A stretch of DNA of 43,865 bases from Gammaproteobacteria bacterium. GTDB lineage: Bacteria > Pseudomonadota > Gammaproteobacteria > JAKDMP01. Below the pieces are notes generated by a model. The model had not been told where the DNA came from, ran no database searches, and saw only the letters and a list, made by a program, of their open reading frames with translations. Shown here in pieces: positions 30,319 through 39,242 of the stretch. Every line of letters begins with the position of its first letter. Within the stretch, counting starts at the first letter, position 1. Made by a program: the position numbers and the translations under genes. Location of the stretch: NCBI GenBank assembly GCA_027018875.1, contig JALUYA010000038.1, positions 1 to 43,865 of the forward strand, given 5' to 3'.

Positions 30319-32469
30319 ATGGGTATTGCGCGCAAGCAGAAATCCTTGTCGGTCGGCCGAATTCCGATGCAGCCGGCTTCGGCCGACATCTGGGACAAAA
30401 AATATCGGCTTCAGTCTAAGGATGGAACCGCCATCGACGGTTCTATTGACGCAACCTGGCAGCGCGTGGCGCGGGCGCTGGCCGATGTCGAGCTTCCCGA
30501 ACAGCGCGAGCACTGGTATGAGCGGTTCCTGTGGGCACTGCGCCGGGGAGCCATTCCTGCCGGACGGATCATCTCCAATGCCGGAGCACGGGATTACAAG
30601 CCGGCTACCTCGACTATCAATTGCACCGTCTCGGGGACGATTCCTGATTCGATGAACGGTATTCTGGAACGGGTTCACGAGGCAGGGTTGACGTTAAAGG
30701 CCGGATGTGGCATCGGGTATGAATTTTCGACTCTCCGCCCGCGTGGGGCCTATGTTTCCGGTGCCGGCGCCTATACGTCGGGTCCGCTGTCATTCATGGA
30801 TATCTACGACAAGATGTGCTTCACCGTCTCCTCGGCCGGTGGGCGGCGTGGTGCCCAGATGGGTACCTTCGACGTCAGCCATCCCGATGTAATTGAGTTT
30901 ATCCGCGCTAAGCGTGAGGATGCCCGCTTGCGCCAGTTCAATCTTTCGCTCCTGGTTAGTGAGGCCTTCATGCAGGCGGTCGAATCCGATTCCGACTGGG
31001 CGTTGGTTTTCCCGCTTCCCCGGAACGAGGCCGAAAGGGAAGAAATTGACCTTACGGATGAAACGAAGGTACTTTGGCGTGAATGGCCTACTCATGCGGA
31101 GAGTTATCTTGTCAACGAAGTAGGTCTGGTCGCTTGCAAGGTCTATCGGCGTATCAAGGCGCGGCATCTGTGGAATCTCATTATGGCCTCAACCTACGAT
31201 TACGCTGAACCGGGATTCGTTCTTATCGATAGCGTTAACCGGATGAATAACAACTGGTTCTGCGAGGATATCCGCGCGACCAACCCCTGTGGCGAGCAAC
31301 CCTTGCCGCCGTATGGTTCATGCCTCTTGGGGTCGGTAAATCTTACTCGATTCGTGAATAATCCGTTTACCAGACAAACTGCTTTTGAATGGGGTGAATA
31401 CCGCGAGGTTGTGAAAGTGTTTACCCGGATGCTGGATAACGTAGTTGAGATCAACGGCTTACCCCTGGAACAGCAACGCGCCGAGATTTTCCGCAAGCGA
31501 CGTCACGGGATGGGGTTTCTCGGGCTGGGTTCTACCCTGGCGTTGCTACGCATGAAATATGGCAGCCCGGAATCGATCGCATTCACTGAACGGGTGGCGC
31601 GGGAGATGGTTCTTGCGGGGTGGCGCGAGAGCCTGTCGTTGGCGCGGGAGAAGGGACCGGCGCCGATCATGGAGGAGGATTTCACGGTGACTCCGGAGAT
31701 GTTGCGCAAGCGCCCGGAGATGGCCCGTGACGGCATTAAGGCGGGCCAGGTGCTCAAGGGTCGCATTTTGTGGGCGCGCTACAGCCGGTATATGCAACGG
31801 TTGGCGGAAGAGGATCAGCAGCTTGTCGATGCCCTTGCCGCGACCGGAGGACGCTTTACCCACCATACCTCGATTGCGCCGACCGGCACGATTTCCCTAT
31901 CGCTGGCCAATAATGCATCGAACGGTATCGAGCCGTCCTTTGCCCATCACTATTTCCGCAATGTAATCCGCGAGGGACGCAAGAGCAAGGAAAAAATCGC
32001 CGTCTACTCCTTTGAGCTGCTCGCCTATCGCCATTTGATCGATGCGCAGGCCACGGTTGATTCCGAGGATCCCGAGCACAGATTGCCCGAGTATTTTGTG
32101 ACTGCGGATGAAATCACTCCACGCCAGCATGTGGATATCCAGGCAGCGGCCCAGCGATGGGTGGACTCGTCCATTTCCAAGACCGCGAATGTTCCCACGG
32201 ATTATCCCTACGAGGACTTCAAGGATATTTACCGCTATGCCTGGAAGCAGGGACTGAAGGGATGCACTACATTTCGCTTCAATCCCAAAGTTTTTCAAGG
32301 GGTTCTGGTGAAAGAAAAGGATTTGAAGAATACGGTTTATCGCTTTGTGCTGGAGGATGGCACGGTGGTGGAAGCCAGGGGCGATGAGCAGATCGAATAT
32401 GACGGCCAGATGCATACCGCGGCCAACCTGTTCGATGCCTTGAAGGAAGGATATTACGGAAAATGGTAA
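30319..32469 (+). CDS. nrdJa: adenosylcobalamin-dependent (class II) ribonucleotide reductase, catalytic subunit
   Basis: A 716-residue class II ribonucleotide reductase that makes deoxyribonucleotides with adenosylcobalamin, with or without oxygen. The active-site signature is NPCGEQPLPPYGSC (Asn near residue 322), TSTINCTVSG carries the first redox cysteine near 102, and PTGTISLSLANNASNGIEP closes the barrel. Residues typical of the C-terminal part are in a separate gene (nrdJb), the split form known from Pseudomonas. AGGGG lies 11 bases before the ATG. Sites for metal-type regulators and possibly NrdR lie upstream. Confidence 0.94.
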   Translation: MGIARKQKSLSVGRIPMQPASADIWDKKYRLQSKDGTAIDGSIDATWQRVARALADVELPEQREHWYERFLWALRRGAIPAGRIISNAGARDYKPATSTINCTVSGTIPDSMNGILERVHEAGLTLKAGCGIGYEFSTLRPRGAYVSGAGAYTSGPLSFMDIYDKMCFTVSSAGGRRGAQMGTFDVSHPDVIEFIRAKREDARLRQFNLSLLVSEAFMQAVESDSDWALVFPLPRNEAEREEIDLTDETKVLWREWPTHAESYLVNEVGLVACKVYRRIKARHLWNLIMASTYDYAEPGFVLIDSVNRMNNNWFCEDIRATNPCGEQPLPPYGSCLLGSVNLTRFVNNPFTRQTAFEWGEYREVVKVFTRMLDNVVEINGLPLEQQRAEIFRKRRHGMGFLGLGSTLALLRMKYGSPESIAFTERVAREMVLAGWRESLSLAREKGPAPIMEEDFTVTPEMLRKRPEMARDGIKAGQVLKGRILWARYSRYMQRLAEEDQQLVDALAATGGRFTHHTSIAPTGTISLSLANNASNGIEPSFAHHYFRNVIREGRKSKEKIAVYSFELLAYRHLIDAQATVDSEDPEHRLPEYFVTADEITPRQHVDIQAAAQRWVDSSISKTANVPTDYPYEDFKDIYRYAWKQGLKGCTTFRFNPKVFQGVLVKEKDLKNTVYRFVLEDGTVVEARGDEQIEYDGQMHTAANLFDALKEGYYGKW

Positions 32470-32536
32470 GTATCCCGGATGTGGTGTCATCCGGATAGCG
32501 GGTACATAACCTTGGATTTCCCGAAGGAGTTGGAAA

Positions 32537-33235
32537 ATGGCTATAAAGATAGATAAACCCATTGTGGAATATGAAGTTTCTAAAACAGTAACCAGGCCTG
32601 TCCCGAAGGTCGAACCGGCGGCGGTGACCAAAACGGCCGAAGTTATCCGTATGAACGAAAAACTGGAACGGCCCGATCGCCTGATTGGCGTGACTTACAA
32701 GGTCAAGCCGCCGGTGTCCGATCACGCCATGTACATCACTATCAACGACATCGTTCTCAACCAGGGGACCGAGCACGAGATGCGCCGGCCGTTCGAGATT
32801 TTTATCAACTCGAAGAACCTGGATCACTTTCAGTGGATCGTTGCCCTGACTCGGATCATCAGTGCGGTATTTCGAAAGGGGGGTGATGTCGTCTTTTTGG
32901 TGGAAGAATTGAAGGCGGTATTCGATCCTCGTGGAGGGTACTGGAAACCCGGCGGCAAATTTATGCCAAGCCTTATCGCCGAAATCGGCGAGGTAATTGA
33001 ACGCCATTTGATCGAAATCGGGATGCTGCAAGCGCCCGATCCGGATGAGGCGCAGAAGCGGTTTATCGAGCAAAAGCGGGAGGAATTCAAGCAAGCCGGC
33101 AAAACGCAGGATTCCTTCTCCGAAAATCGGTTTCCCGAGGGTGCCCAGTTGTGCATGAAATGCAATACCGTTGCAGTGGTGATGACGGATGGGTGCATGA
33201 CATGCTTGAATTGCGGTGATTCCAAGTGTAGTTAG
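32537..33235 (+). CDS. nrdJb: class II ribonucleotide reductase, C-terminal subunit (TSCPD domain and zinc ribbon)
   Basis: A 232-residue protein. The middle is a TSCPD domain (HAMYITINDIVLNQGTEHE, HFQWIVALTRIISAVFRKGG) and the end is a cysteine cluster (LCMKCNTVAVVMTDGCMTC, then LNCGDSKC). In the class II enzyme these pieces form the C-terminal region, whose cysteines pass electrons to the active site. Here they are a second gene, 67 bp after nrdJa, as in Pseudomonas NrdJb. AAGGAG precedes the ATG. The two products are expected to act together. Confidence 0.88.
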   Translation: MAIKIDKPIVEYEVSKTVTRPVPKVEPAAVTKTAEVIRMNEKLERPDRLIGVTYKVKPPVSDHAMYITINDIVLNQGTEHEMRRPFEIFINSKNLDHFQWIVALTRIISAVFRKGGDVVFLVEELKAVFDPRGGYWKPGGKFMPSLIAEIGEVIERHLIEIGMLQAPDPDEAQKRFIEQKREEFKQAGKTQDSFSENRFPEGAQLCMKCNTVAVVMTDGCMTCLNCGDSKCS

Positions 33236-33623
33236 CGGCCAATGAATCAGGCTAAGGAAATATTTCGGATGGTCCCCGCCCGGGGAGTTGACTTGGCGTG
33301 AAGTGAGGCGGGTGCAGGCCTAAGCGCTACAGCTGTGAATTCCACTGCTAAGGGTTCACCCCCAGGCCGCGATTGCGGCAACGAAAGCAGGACGGTGCAT
33401 GAGCCGCCGGATAAGATGACCATGTATCTCGGATAATTTCCGCCGTTCCCGGGCCGGTATTCGAGAGAGAAAAGCCTGTTCGCAAGCAATGTCTTGTCAA
33501 TAGGGTGAAATTCTGTGCCCCGAGGTAATGGCTCACCAAAATCCCCGGGGGAATTTGGTGTTAATGCGGCAACACCCGTACAATGCGGAGCAATGTGGTT
33601 CATTTCTTGTGGCAAGTGATGTT
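33236..33623. other. gene-free stretch between nrdJb and plsY
   Basis: I see no convincing gene on either strand. A leftward frame of about 120 codons covers it, but it has no recognisable motif or ribosome-binding site. A long inverted repeat CACCAAAATCCCC / GGGGGAATTTGGTG lies at 33534-33560, 64 bp before plsY, and could be a hairpin in the leader or an operator. No known structured RNA could be recognised. Confidence 0.55.
33534..33560. repeat. inverted repeat upstream of plsY
   Basis: A near-perfect 27-bp palindrome, two arms of about 13 bases with no loop. There is no T-run on either side, so it is not a standard terminator. Confidence 0.5.
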
Positions 33624-34253
33624 ATGTTGTTAACAACCGTGGCGGTGGTCCTTGCGTACCTATTGGGTTCGGTGCCCGGGGGACTCGTGCTGGGCCGCCT
33701 GATCGGCGTCAACCTGCTCAACCAGGGCAGTGGGAATGCGGGGGCAACCAATGCCTGGCGGGCGCGTGGGCCGGCTTTCGCAATTACGGTTTTTTTGTTT
33801 GATGCCGCCAAGGGGGTGGTGGCCGTCATGCTGTTGCCGCGTATCGCACCGGCTCCGCCCTGGCTCCCCGAAGCCTGTGCGGCCGCGGTTCTCATTGGCC
33901 ATGTTTATCCAATTTGGTACGGATTTCGGGGGGGCAAGGGGTTTGCCACCTTGTTGGGGATTGTGGTTGCATTGACTCCCCTGGCACTACCGGCACTGAT
34001 AGGCGTATGGTTCTTGATTCTTGTGCTGAGCGGCTATGTCAGCCTGGCGACGCTGGCAGCCGCACTGGCTTATCCTTTTTTCTTGTTCGTGGTTCCGTTG
34101 TTTCGATATCCTTCCCTATTGCCCCTGTTGATTTTCTCCACCGGGGTGACGCTGTTCTTGTTTTATACCCATCGGGATAATATAAGGCGGCTGATGGCGG
34201 GAACCGAGAACCGCTTCGAGCGGGTACGCTGGTTTAAGCATGGGCGATTCTAA
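33624..34253 (+). CDS. plsY: glycerol-3-phosphate acyltransferase PlsY
   Basis: A 209-residue membrane enzyme that transfers acyl from acyl-phosphate to glycerol-3-phosphate, the first step of phospholipid synthesis. Family motifs are visible: YLLGSVPGGLVLGRLIG near the start, GSGNAGATNAWRARG, then HVYPIWYGFRGGKGFATLLG, and HRDNIRRLMAGTENRF at the end. Five hydrophobic segments fit the known topology. The ATG at 33624 is chosen because it begins the first transmembrane segment. It overlaps birA by 14 bp. Confidence 0.95.
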   Translation: MLLTTVAVVLAYLLGSVPGGLVLGRLIGVNLLNQGSGNAGATNAWRARGPAFAITVFLFDAAKGVVAVMLLPRIAPAPPWLPEACAAAVLIGHVYPIWYGFRGGKGFATLLGIVVALTPLALPALIGVWFLILVLSGYVSLATLAAALAYPFFLFVVPLFRYPSLLPLLIFSTGVTLFLFYTHRDNIRRLMAGTENRFERVRWFKHGRF

Positions 34254-35187
34254 GCCGGATTGTGGTGCGGTGGCCGAAGTGCTGGCGGGTGCCGATGGTG
34301 TTTTACTGAATCGCCGAGCACTACGCGAGTGTCTTGGCGGGTGGCCGGATGAGCGCCTAGATATCGCTATCCGGGAATTATGGGCGCTGGGCGCGCCGCT
34401 GGTGATTGGCCCGGAAGGGGTGGGATTGCGGCAATTCGACTCCCTGGATCGCGAGTGGCTGGAGAGTCGGGTTGACGTGGAATTGCTGGTTACTCGGGTA
34501 TGCACCTCAACCAACGAGCTTGCCCGGCGCTGGTGCGGATCATTGCCCGTGCTGTGCCTTGGGGAGGCGCAGACGCTGGGGCGTGGCCGGCACGGTCGTC
34601 TTTGGAAGCAGTCCTACGGCTCGGGGTTGGCGTTGTCGCTGGCGGTTCGGTCAAGGCCCGAGGATCGCGGGCCGGTTGCCTTGGCATTGGCGGTTGCGCT
34701 GGTGCAGATGTTGCGAACATTGGGCTATGGTGACGTGGGTCTTAAGTGGCCCAATGATTTCTACTCCCGAGGCGCTAAGTTGGGGGGGCTTTTGGTACTG
34801 GCTGAAAGTGGGGTAGAGTCGCGATTGATAGTGGGGTTGGGGTTGAATGTTCATCATGCGCCGCATGTGAGCGGGCGCAAGACAATAGCCCTTGCGGATC
34901 TTATGTCAGGGTCGCGGCGCAATCCACTGGTGGTTCGCTGCCTGGAAGCTCTGTTAAGTGGGCTTGAACTTTATCGTTCCAGGGGGTTTAATGCGTTCAT
35001 TGGCGCTTGGCAGGCACAGGATGTGTTGCAGGGGAAGGAGGTAGTGATCGAGACCGGGCAGCGTTCGCGTATCTCCGGTATAGCTTGCGGCGTAGATGGG
35101 GGGGGGGCATTGAAAATTCAGTCCTCGGGGGGAATGCGGCGGGTGCTTTCGGGTGAGGTGACACTGGGTGCATGGACGGGCGGTTGA
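34240..35187 (+). CDS. birA: biotin operon repressor / biotin-[acetyl-CoA-carboxylase] ligase
   Basis: A 315-residue bifunctional BirA. The N-terminal 70 residues form the winged HTH used for repression. The ligase domain follows with GRGRHGRLWKQSYGSGLALSL (the biotinyl-AMP loop), KWPND near 170, KLGGLLVLAESG, GLGLNVHH, and the C-terminal SH3-like cap. It attaches biotin to carrier proteins. It overlaps plsY and coaX, so the operon is plsY-birA-coaX-SPOR. Confidence 0.95.
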   Translation: MGDSKPDCGAVAEVLAGADGVLLNRRALRECLGGWPDERLDIAIRELWALGAPLVIGPEGVGLRQFDSLDREWLESRVDVELLVTRVCTSTNELARRWCGSLPVLCLGEAQTLGRGRHGRLWKQSYGSGLALSLAVRSRPEDRGPVALALAVALVQMLRTLGYGDVGLKWPNDFYSRGAKLGGLLVLAESGVESRLIVGLGLNVHHAPHVSGRKTIALADLMSGSRRNPLVVRCLEALLSGLELYRSRGFNAFIGAWQAQDVLQGKEVVIETGQRSRISGIACGVDGGGALKIQSSGGMRRVLSGEVTLGAWTGG

Positions 35188-35903
35188 TTGTTAATTTGGG
35201 TAGTCGGAGCCTTGCTTGGCGTGGCTTGGGCCTGGAGGGTCGAGAGTCCCACAAGGGGGCTCCAGGGCGGTGTTTTTTCGATATGGTACCCCTTGAATCC
35301 TGGCCCCGGGAGGTGATTCTGGGGAGCGTTGCCACGGTATCGCTAACGGCTGATTTGGTTTCCATGCTGCGCCGCCATGGAGCCAGAGTGCGGGAGTTGC
35401 GATCGGCGCAAAGCGTGTCGGGGGTACGCAATGCGTATACGGTACCCGAGCAGTTGGGCATCGATCGTTGGGCGGCTTTAGTGGCGGCGTATCGACAATG
35501 CGGTGGCCCGCTGGTGGTGGCCGATTGTGGTACGGCGGTGACGCTCGATGTTGTAGACGGTGAAGGACGGCATCGAGGCGGTGGCATCGCACCCGGGATG
35601 GGACTGATGCGTGATGCCTTGGCCATGGGCACTCGAGTAGATGTGGAATCAATACAACCGGAAGCCTCGGGTCAACTGGGTTGCACGACTGAGATGGCCG
35701 TTGCCTATGGTATTGAATCCGCCATACTGGGGATGATACAGAGATTGGTTGACCAGGCGGAAGTATCGTGCGGACCGATTTCTTATCGGTGGCTCACGGG
35801 CGGAGAGGCGCCGAAGTTGGCCGCTCGCCTCGAGGGGAACTGGCGGCATGCGCCACAGCTAGTACTGGACGGCCTTGAATTACTGGCGGATAGTTTCGAA
35901 TGA
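35172..35903 (+). CDS. coaX: type III pantothenate kinase with degenerate first motif
   Basis: A 243-residue CoaX, which phosphorylates pantothenate as the first step of coenzyme A synthesis. Canonical parts are PEQLGIDRWAALVAA (catalytic Asp in G-x-D-R-W, about residue 98), VADCGTAVTLDVVDG and GGGIAPGMGLMRDAL. The first phosphate motif, normally D-x-G-N-S/T-x-x-K-W, reads VNLGSRSLAW: Asp is Asn, Asn is Ser, Lys is Ala. It may be slow, depend on other residues, or be inactive. It overlaps birA by 16 bp and the SPOR gene by 4 bp. Confidence 0.9.
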   Translation: MDGRLIVNLGSRSLAWRGLGLEGRESHKGAPGRCFFDMVPLESWPREVILGSVATVSLTADLVSMLRRHGARVRELRSAQSVSGVRNAYTVPEQLGIDRWAALVAAYRQCGGPLVVADCGTAVTLDVVDGEGRHRGGGIAPGMGLMRDALAMGTRVDVESIQPEASGQLGCTTEMAVAYGIESAILGMIQRLVDQAEVSCGPISYRWLTGGEAPKLAARLEGNWRHAPQLVLDGLELLADSFE

Positions 35904-36574
35904 GACTCACCGTCCTTATTCTTCTATTGGCCAATGTGGCGGTGTTTCTCTGGTTGCGTTGGGCCGGTCCTGTGATGGTGCGGGACCAAAACTTGATTCC
36001 GTATCAGAGGAAAGGTGTTCGGCTGAATTTATTGTCCAAGCCGGGGATTGCTGCTCGGTATTCTCCGGGGGGGGGATGCCTGGCCTTGGGTCCCCTGAGG
36101 ATGGTTAAGCAGAGTCGGAAGATAATCGGGAAGCTAGTTACCGCGGGAATTGCTCATGTTGGCATTGCGCGTGGAGCGGGGAAAGTGCCTGGATATGGAG
36201 TGTTTTTAACCGGGTTTAAGGATCTTTCTGCGGCCCGACAAGCACGATTCCGAGCGCCGCCCCTGGGTGGTGTGGAGCCATCCTACCGCTTATCGGTGGC
36301 GGACGGGCGGGTTAGTATTTTCTTGGGTTTATATAAGGATCGGGTGTGGGCCGCAGCCCCTGAGACAAGGTTGCGGGCGCTGGAGTTCCAGCCAATAGAG
36401 CGGGGCCAGGCGCTTGTTCGTGAGCGGTTTTGGGTTGTTTTTCCCCCCGGCATCCCGGTTGCGGTTGCCTGGAATTTTGCTAATAGGGTGGATTTGGGAT
36501 ATCGTGCGTGTTTACAGAAGCACGGATTCGCTGTTAAGCTAAATCTCAGGGATGTTCATCGAGCGTTCGCGTAA
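35900..36574 (+). CDS. SPOR-like single-pass membrane protein
   Basis: A 224-residue protein with one N-terminal transmembrane segment (LTVLILLLANVAVFLWLRWA) and a periplasmic part with CLALGPLRMVKQSRKI and GYGVFLTGFKDLSAARQAR. These fit a weak SPOR-type fold (peptidoglycan binding). Proteins of this kind follow coaX in several gammaproteobacteria. It overlaps coaX by 4 bp and ends 6 bp before the tRNA-Thr gene. The function is unknown. Confidence 0.65.
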   Translation: MRLTVLILLLANVAVFLWLRWAGPVMVRDQNLIPYQRKGVRLNLLSKPGIAARYSPGGGCLALGPLRMVKQSRKIIGKLVTAGIAHVGIARGAGKVPGYGVFLTGFKDLSAARQARFRAPPLGGVEPSYRLSVADGRVSIFLGLYKDRVWAAAPETRLRALEFQPIERGQALVRERFWVVFPPGIPVAVAWNFANRVDLGYRACLQKHGFAVKLNLRDVHRAFA

Positions 36575-36580
36575 TTCTGC

Positions 36581-36653
36581 GCTGGCGTAGCTCAGCCGGT
36601 AGAGCGGCTGCCTTGTAAGCAGCGGGTCGGGGGTTCGATTCCCTCCGCCAGCA
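36581..36653 (+). tRNA. tRNA-Thr (anticodon TGT)
   Basis: 73 bases with acceptor stem GCTGGCG / CGCCAGC, discriminator A at 36653, D-arm GTAGCTCAGCCGGTAGAGC, anticodon loop CTTGTAA giving anticodon TGT, and T-arm GGGGGTTCGATTCCC. The three bases after the discriminator are CCG, so CCA is not encoded and must be added by the cca product. It starts 6 bp after the SPOR gene and is likely transcribed from the same operon. In related genomes this tRNA leads into a tRNA-tuf cluster, which is absent here. Confidence 0.96.
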
Positions 36654-36811
36654 CCGGGTATCGTCCTGAATCTGTCGGGCGGTAGGTGATTTTGTCATGC
36701 AGCCCAGGGATAGCAAGAATTGGCCCCCGTGCTTCCCCTCCACCGGTAACGAATCTTGACTTCAGCGATCTCTCGGTTGATATTCTCGGGCGAGGATGGG
36801 GTTTGATCATG

Positions 36812-36839
36812 TTGCAATATGATGAATTTATGCTAGTAT
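36812..36839 (+). promoter_or_regulatory. promoter of lpxC
   Basis: TTGCAA (36812-36817), 16-bp spacer, and TAGTAT (36834-36839) preceded by TGC, an extended -10. It fits the break from the ftsZ side of the cluster, which gives lpxC a promoter of its own. Confidence 0.65.
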
Positions 36840-36882
36840 TCCAAAATTATTGTCGATTTGCAGTTCCGGGAGTCCATGGTTG

Positions 36883-37806
36883 ATGATTAAACAACGTACG
36901 CTTAGAAACAGCATTCGGGCGACGGGAGTCGGGTTGCATACGGGGAAAAAGGTATTTATAACGCTGAGGCCGGCGGCACCGGATACGGGTATTGTTTTCA
37001 GTCGCGTCGATAGTACCCCCCCGGTTGAAATCAAGGCTAGCGCGCTGAATGTGGGCGATACCACGTTGGGCACTACGTTGATCAGGGACGGGTTGCGTAT
37101 CGCAACGATCGAGCATCTGCTTTCGGCCTTGGCGGGGCTTGGCATTGATAACCTCTATGTGGACCTGTCGGCGCCCGAGGTACCCATCATGGATGGGAGT
37201 GCGGGGCCGTTTGTGTTTTTGCTGCAATCCGCCGGTATTGAGGAACAGAATGCTCCCAAGCAGTTTATTCGTATTAAAAAACCGGTCGAGGCGCGTCAGG
37301 ACGGGAAATGGGCTCGGCTTGAGCCTTATGAGGGTTTTGGAGTCGAGATTGAAATTGATTTCGATCATCCGGTATTTAAGCAGCATAGCCGTCGCGGGGA
37401 GATCGATTTTTCAAGCACCTCTTTTGTTAAGGAGGTGAGCCGGGCTCGAACCTTTGGGTTTCTGCGCGATATCGAATATTTGCGTCAACGTAACCTGACG
37501 CTTGGAGCCTCACTCGATAACTCGATTGCGATCGATGATTTTCGTATTCTCAACGAAGACGGATTGCGTTACGAAGATGAATTCGTGCGTCACAAGATTC
37601 TTGATGCGGTAGGAGATCTGTATTTATTGGGGCACACCCTATTGGGTCGGTATCGAGCTTTTAAGCCGGGGCATGGACTGAATAATGCCATTTTACGTGA
37701 GCTGCTTCTTCAGCCCGATGCATACGAAGAGGTAACCTTTGAGCAGGAGGTGGGGAATGAGCCGATTTCCTACGTTGGGCCGGCATGGGGAACAGCCATC
37801 GCTTAG
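36883..37806 (+). CDS. lpxC: UDP-3-O-acyl-N-acetylglucosamine deacetylase
   Basis: A 307-residue zinc deacetylase, the committed step of lipid A synthesis. The start [20 protein letters not shown] is canonical; the zinc ligands lie in IEHLLSAL (near 78) and [15 protein letters not shown] (near 237), and the catalytic His in [12 protein letters not shown]. It is normally next to ftsZ at the end of the division and cell-wall cluster; here it follows the tRNA-Thr operon. It is convergent with dciA, sharing 4 bp at the stops. Confidence 0.97.
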   Translation: MIKQRTLRNSIRATGVGLHTGKKVFITLRPAAPDTGIVFSRVDSTPPVEIKASALNVGDTTLGTTLIRDGLRIATIEHLLSALAGLGIDNLYVDLSAPEVPIMDGSAGPFVFLLQSAGIEEQNAPKQFIRIKKPVEARQDGKWARLEPYEGFGVEIEIDFDHPVFKQHSRRGEIDFSSTSFVKEVSRARTFGFLRDIEYLRQRNLTLGASLDNSIAIDDFRILNEDGLRYEDEFVRHKILDAVGDLYLLGHTLLGRYRAFKPGHGLNNAILRELLLQPDAYEEVTFEQEVGNEPISYVGPAWGTAIA

Positions 37807-38156
37807 ACTTGGTGAGAGTCTCGGTTGAACAGACCGAGCAATTTTTTAAGTTGATGGCGGGGAATTTTGCGTCCTGCGGCGGGGGGCTTGAGGTGTCTGT
37901 GCTGCGGCAGGGTGAGAAAAACGAGGTGTGGCAATGCGCCAATCTGGCGAGCGGCGCATTGCGCCAACGCAGGTGCCATGTAGCGCAGGCGCGTGTTCCA
38001 TGCCGGCGAGTCGGAATAGATCACCAGCCGGTTTCCGTTCAGGCTGACCCCGATCAGGTGCGCAGCCATATCGGGGGGCAGTACGCCTTGCAATGTTTGG
38101 CGAAGTTTAAGGAGGCGCTTGGCATGTTTGTAAACGGCGAGATGTTTCTCTTTCAT
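37803..38156 (-). CDS. dciA: DciA-like (DUF721) replicative helicase loader
   Basis: A 117-residue protein of the DUF721 family, now called DciA, which helps load DnaB helicase in bacteria lacking DnaC. Visible features: [51 protein letters not shown]. These match the conserved core, with the usual strands followed by NTRLR. ATG at 38156 is preferred; a TTG at 38198 would add 14 residues. The order lpxC-dciA-M23-secA is conserved in gammaproteobacteria. It overlaps the lpxC stop by 4 bp. Confidence 0.85.
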   Translation of the reverse strand: MKEKHLAVYKHAKRLLKLRQTLQGVLPPDMAAHLIGVSLNGNRLVIYSDSPAWNTRLRYMAPALAQCAARQIGALPHLVFLTLPQHRHLKPPAAGRKIPRHQLKKLLGLFNRDSHQV

Positions 38157-38227
38157 GCCGATTTCGCCGATACGTCGGAAGGATGTGTGAGGATTCAAAG
38201 TAGTTGCAGCAAGGCGACGGTAAGGCT

Positions 38228-39151
38228 ATGGAAGTAATTTTACTCGGTCGGACGGGTCGTATGTGGCGCATGGTTTTACGCCAATCTCATGGGATTGGCG
38301 CCGCCGCGATTGTACTATTGTTTCTGGCGGGTGCGGGGACAGCCGGTTATTTTCTGGGACAGCGCTCGGCGGGGGCGCCATTTATTGCCGAAAGTCGCGA
38401 GCTTCATGCCGAGATTACCCACCAGATGGCTGCCCTGACGCAACTGAAGGCGCGGAGTCAAGCCGGGATTGATGCCGTTGCTGCCCGCATGGCCCGCGTT
38501 GATGCTCAGATCAATCGCGTGAATGCGATGGGCGCGGAAATCGTACGTTTATCCGGCATAAAACACAGTGGCTTTAATTTCAGTACCCCTTCCGGCGAGG
38601 GGGGAGCCGAGCCGGTGGCCGAGGTTCCGTGGGCGGTTCCCGGCCTGAATGGTGCGTTGAATGCCTTGTCCGGGCGCATCTGGAGGAGTGAACATCGGCT
38701 TGCCGCGCTTGAGGCTTTATTGCTACATCGCAAGCTTGATGCCGAAATTGTACCGCGGGGAAAACCCGTTAGATATGGCTGGATCTCTTCGGGTTGGGGT
38801 TGGCGCACCGACCCGTTCACCGGCAAGCGTGAGTTTCACCGGGGGATAGATTTCGCCGGCAAGCGTGGCGAGAAAGTATATGCTATTGCCGCCGGTGTGG
38901 TGACATGGGCTGGGCCACGGTATGGATTTGGGAATCTGGTGATCGTTAACGATGGTAATGGTTATGGAACCTATTACGCACATAATGAAAAGGTGCTGGT
39001 CAAGGTGGGAGAGATTGTTCGCCGTGGGACTCCTCTCTCCTTATTGGGCGATACGGGCCGCTCGACGGGGCCTCACCTGCATCTTGAAATTCACCATGAT
39101 GGGGTTGCGGTCGACCCCCTGAAGTATGTCACGCGTCGGGGAAGGGGCTGA
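38228..39151 (+). CDS. M23-family metallopeptidase, membrane-anchored
   Basis: A 307-residue protein with a single N-terminal transmembrane segment (AAIVLLFLAGAGTAGYFLG), a coiled-coil-rich middle and a LytM/M23 domain near residues 180-300. The zinc ligands are in FHRGIDFAG (His, Asp) and HLHLEIH (His), with YAHNEKV as the catalytic His segment. It should cut peptidoglycan cross-links or act as an envelope regulator. It is divergent from dciA and lies 91 bp before secA, as in many gammaproteobacteria. Confidence 0.93.
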   Translation: MEVILLGRTGRMWRMVLRQSHGIGAAAIVLLFLAGAGTAGYFLGQRSAGAPFIAESRELHAEITHQMAALTQLKARSQAGIDAVAARMARVDAQINRVNAMGAEIVRLSGIKHSGFNFSTPSGEGGAEPVAEVPWAVPGLNGALNALSGRIWRSEHRLAALEALLLHRKLDAEIVPRGKPVRYGWISSGWGWRTDPFTGKREFHRGIDFAGKRGEKVYAIAAGVVTWAGPRYGFGNLVIVNDGNGYGTYYAHNEKVLVKVGEIVRRGTPLSLLGDTGRSTGPHLHLEIHHDGVAVDPLKYVTRRGRG

Positions 39152-39172
39152 CCCGATTTTCCGTACCGCCCT

Positions 39173-39181
39173 TGCTAGAAT
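39173..39181 (+). promoter_or_regulatory. extended -10 element before secA
   Basis: TGCTAGAAT, an extended -10 (TGn-TAGAAT) 62 bp before the secA ATG, with no clear -35. It may supply a secA promoter in addition to read-through from the M23 gene. Confidence 0.4.
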
Positions 39182-39242
39182 AGATACTAGGTCTGGTGTG
39201 GCTATGGCCCGCCAGTTGCTCATGATTGGTTAACGGCTCATT

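Noticed and set aside
33247-33615. Leftward frame of 122 codons between nrdJb and plsY
   Set aside because: No motif, no family and no good start; it is not possible to exclude it fully, but the composition is not convincing.
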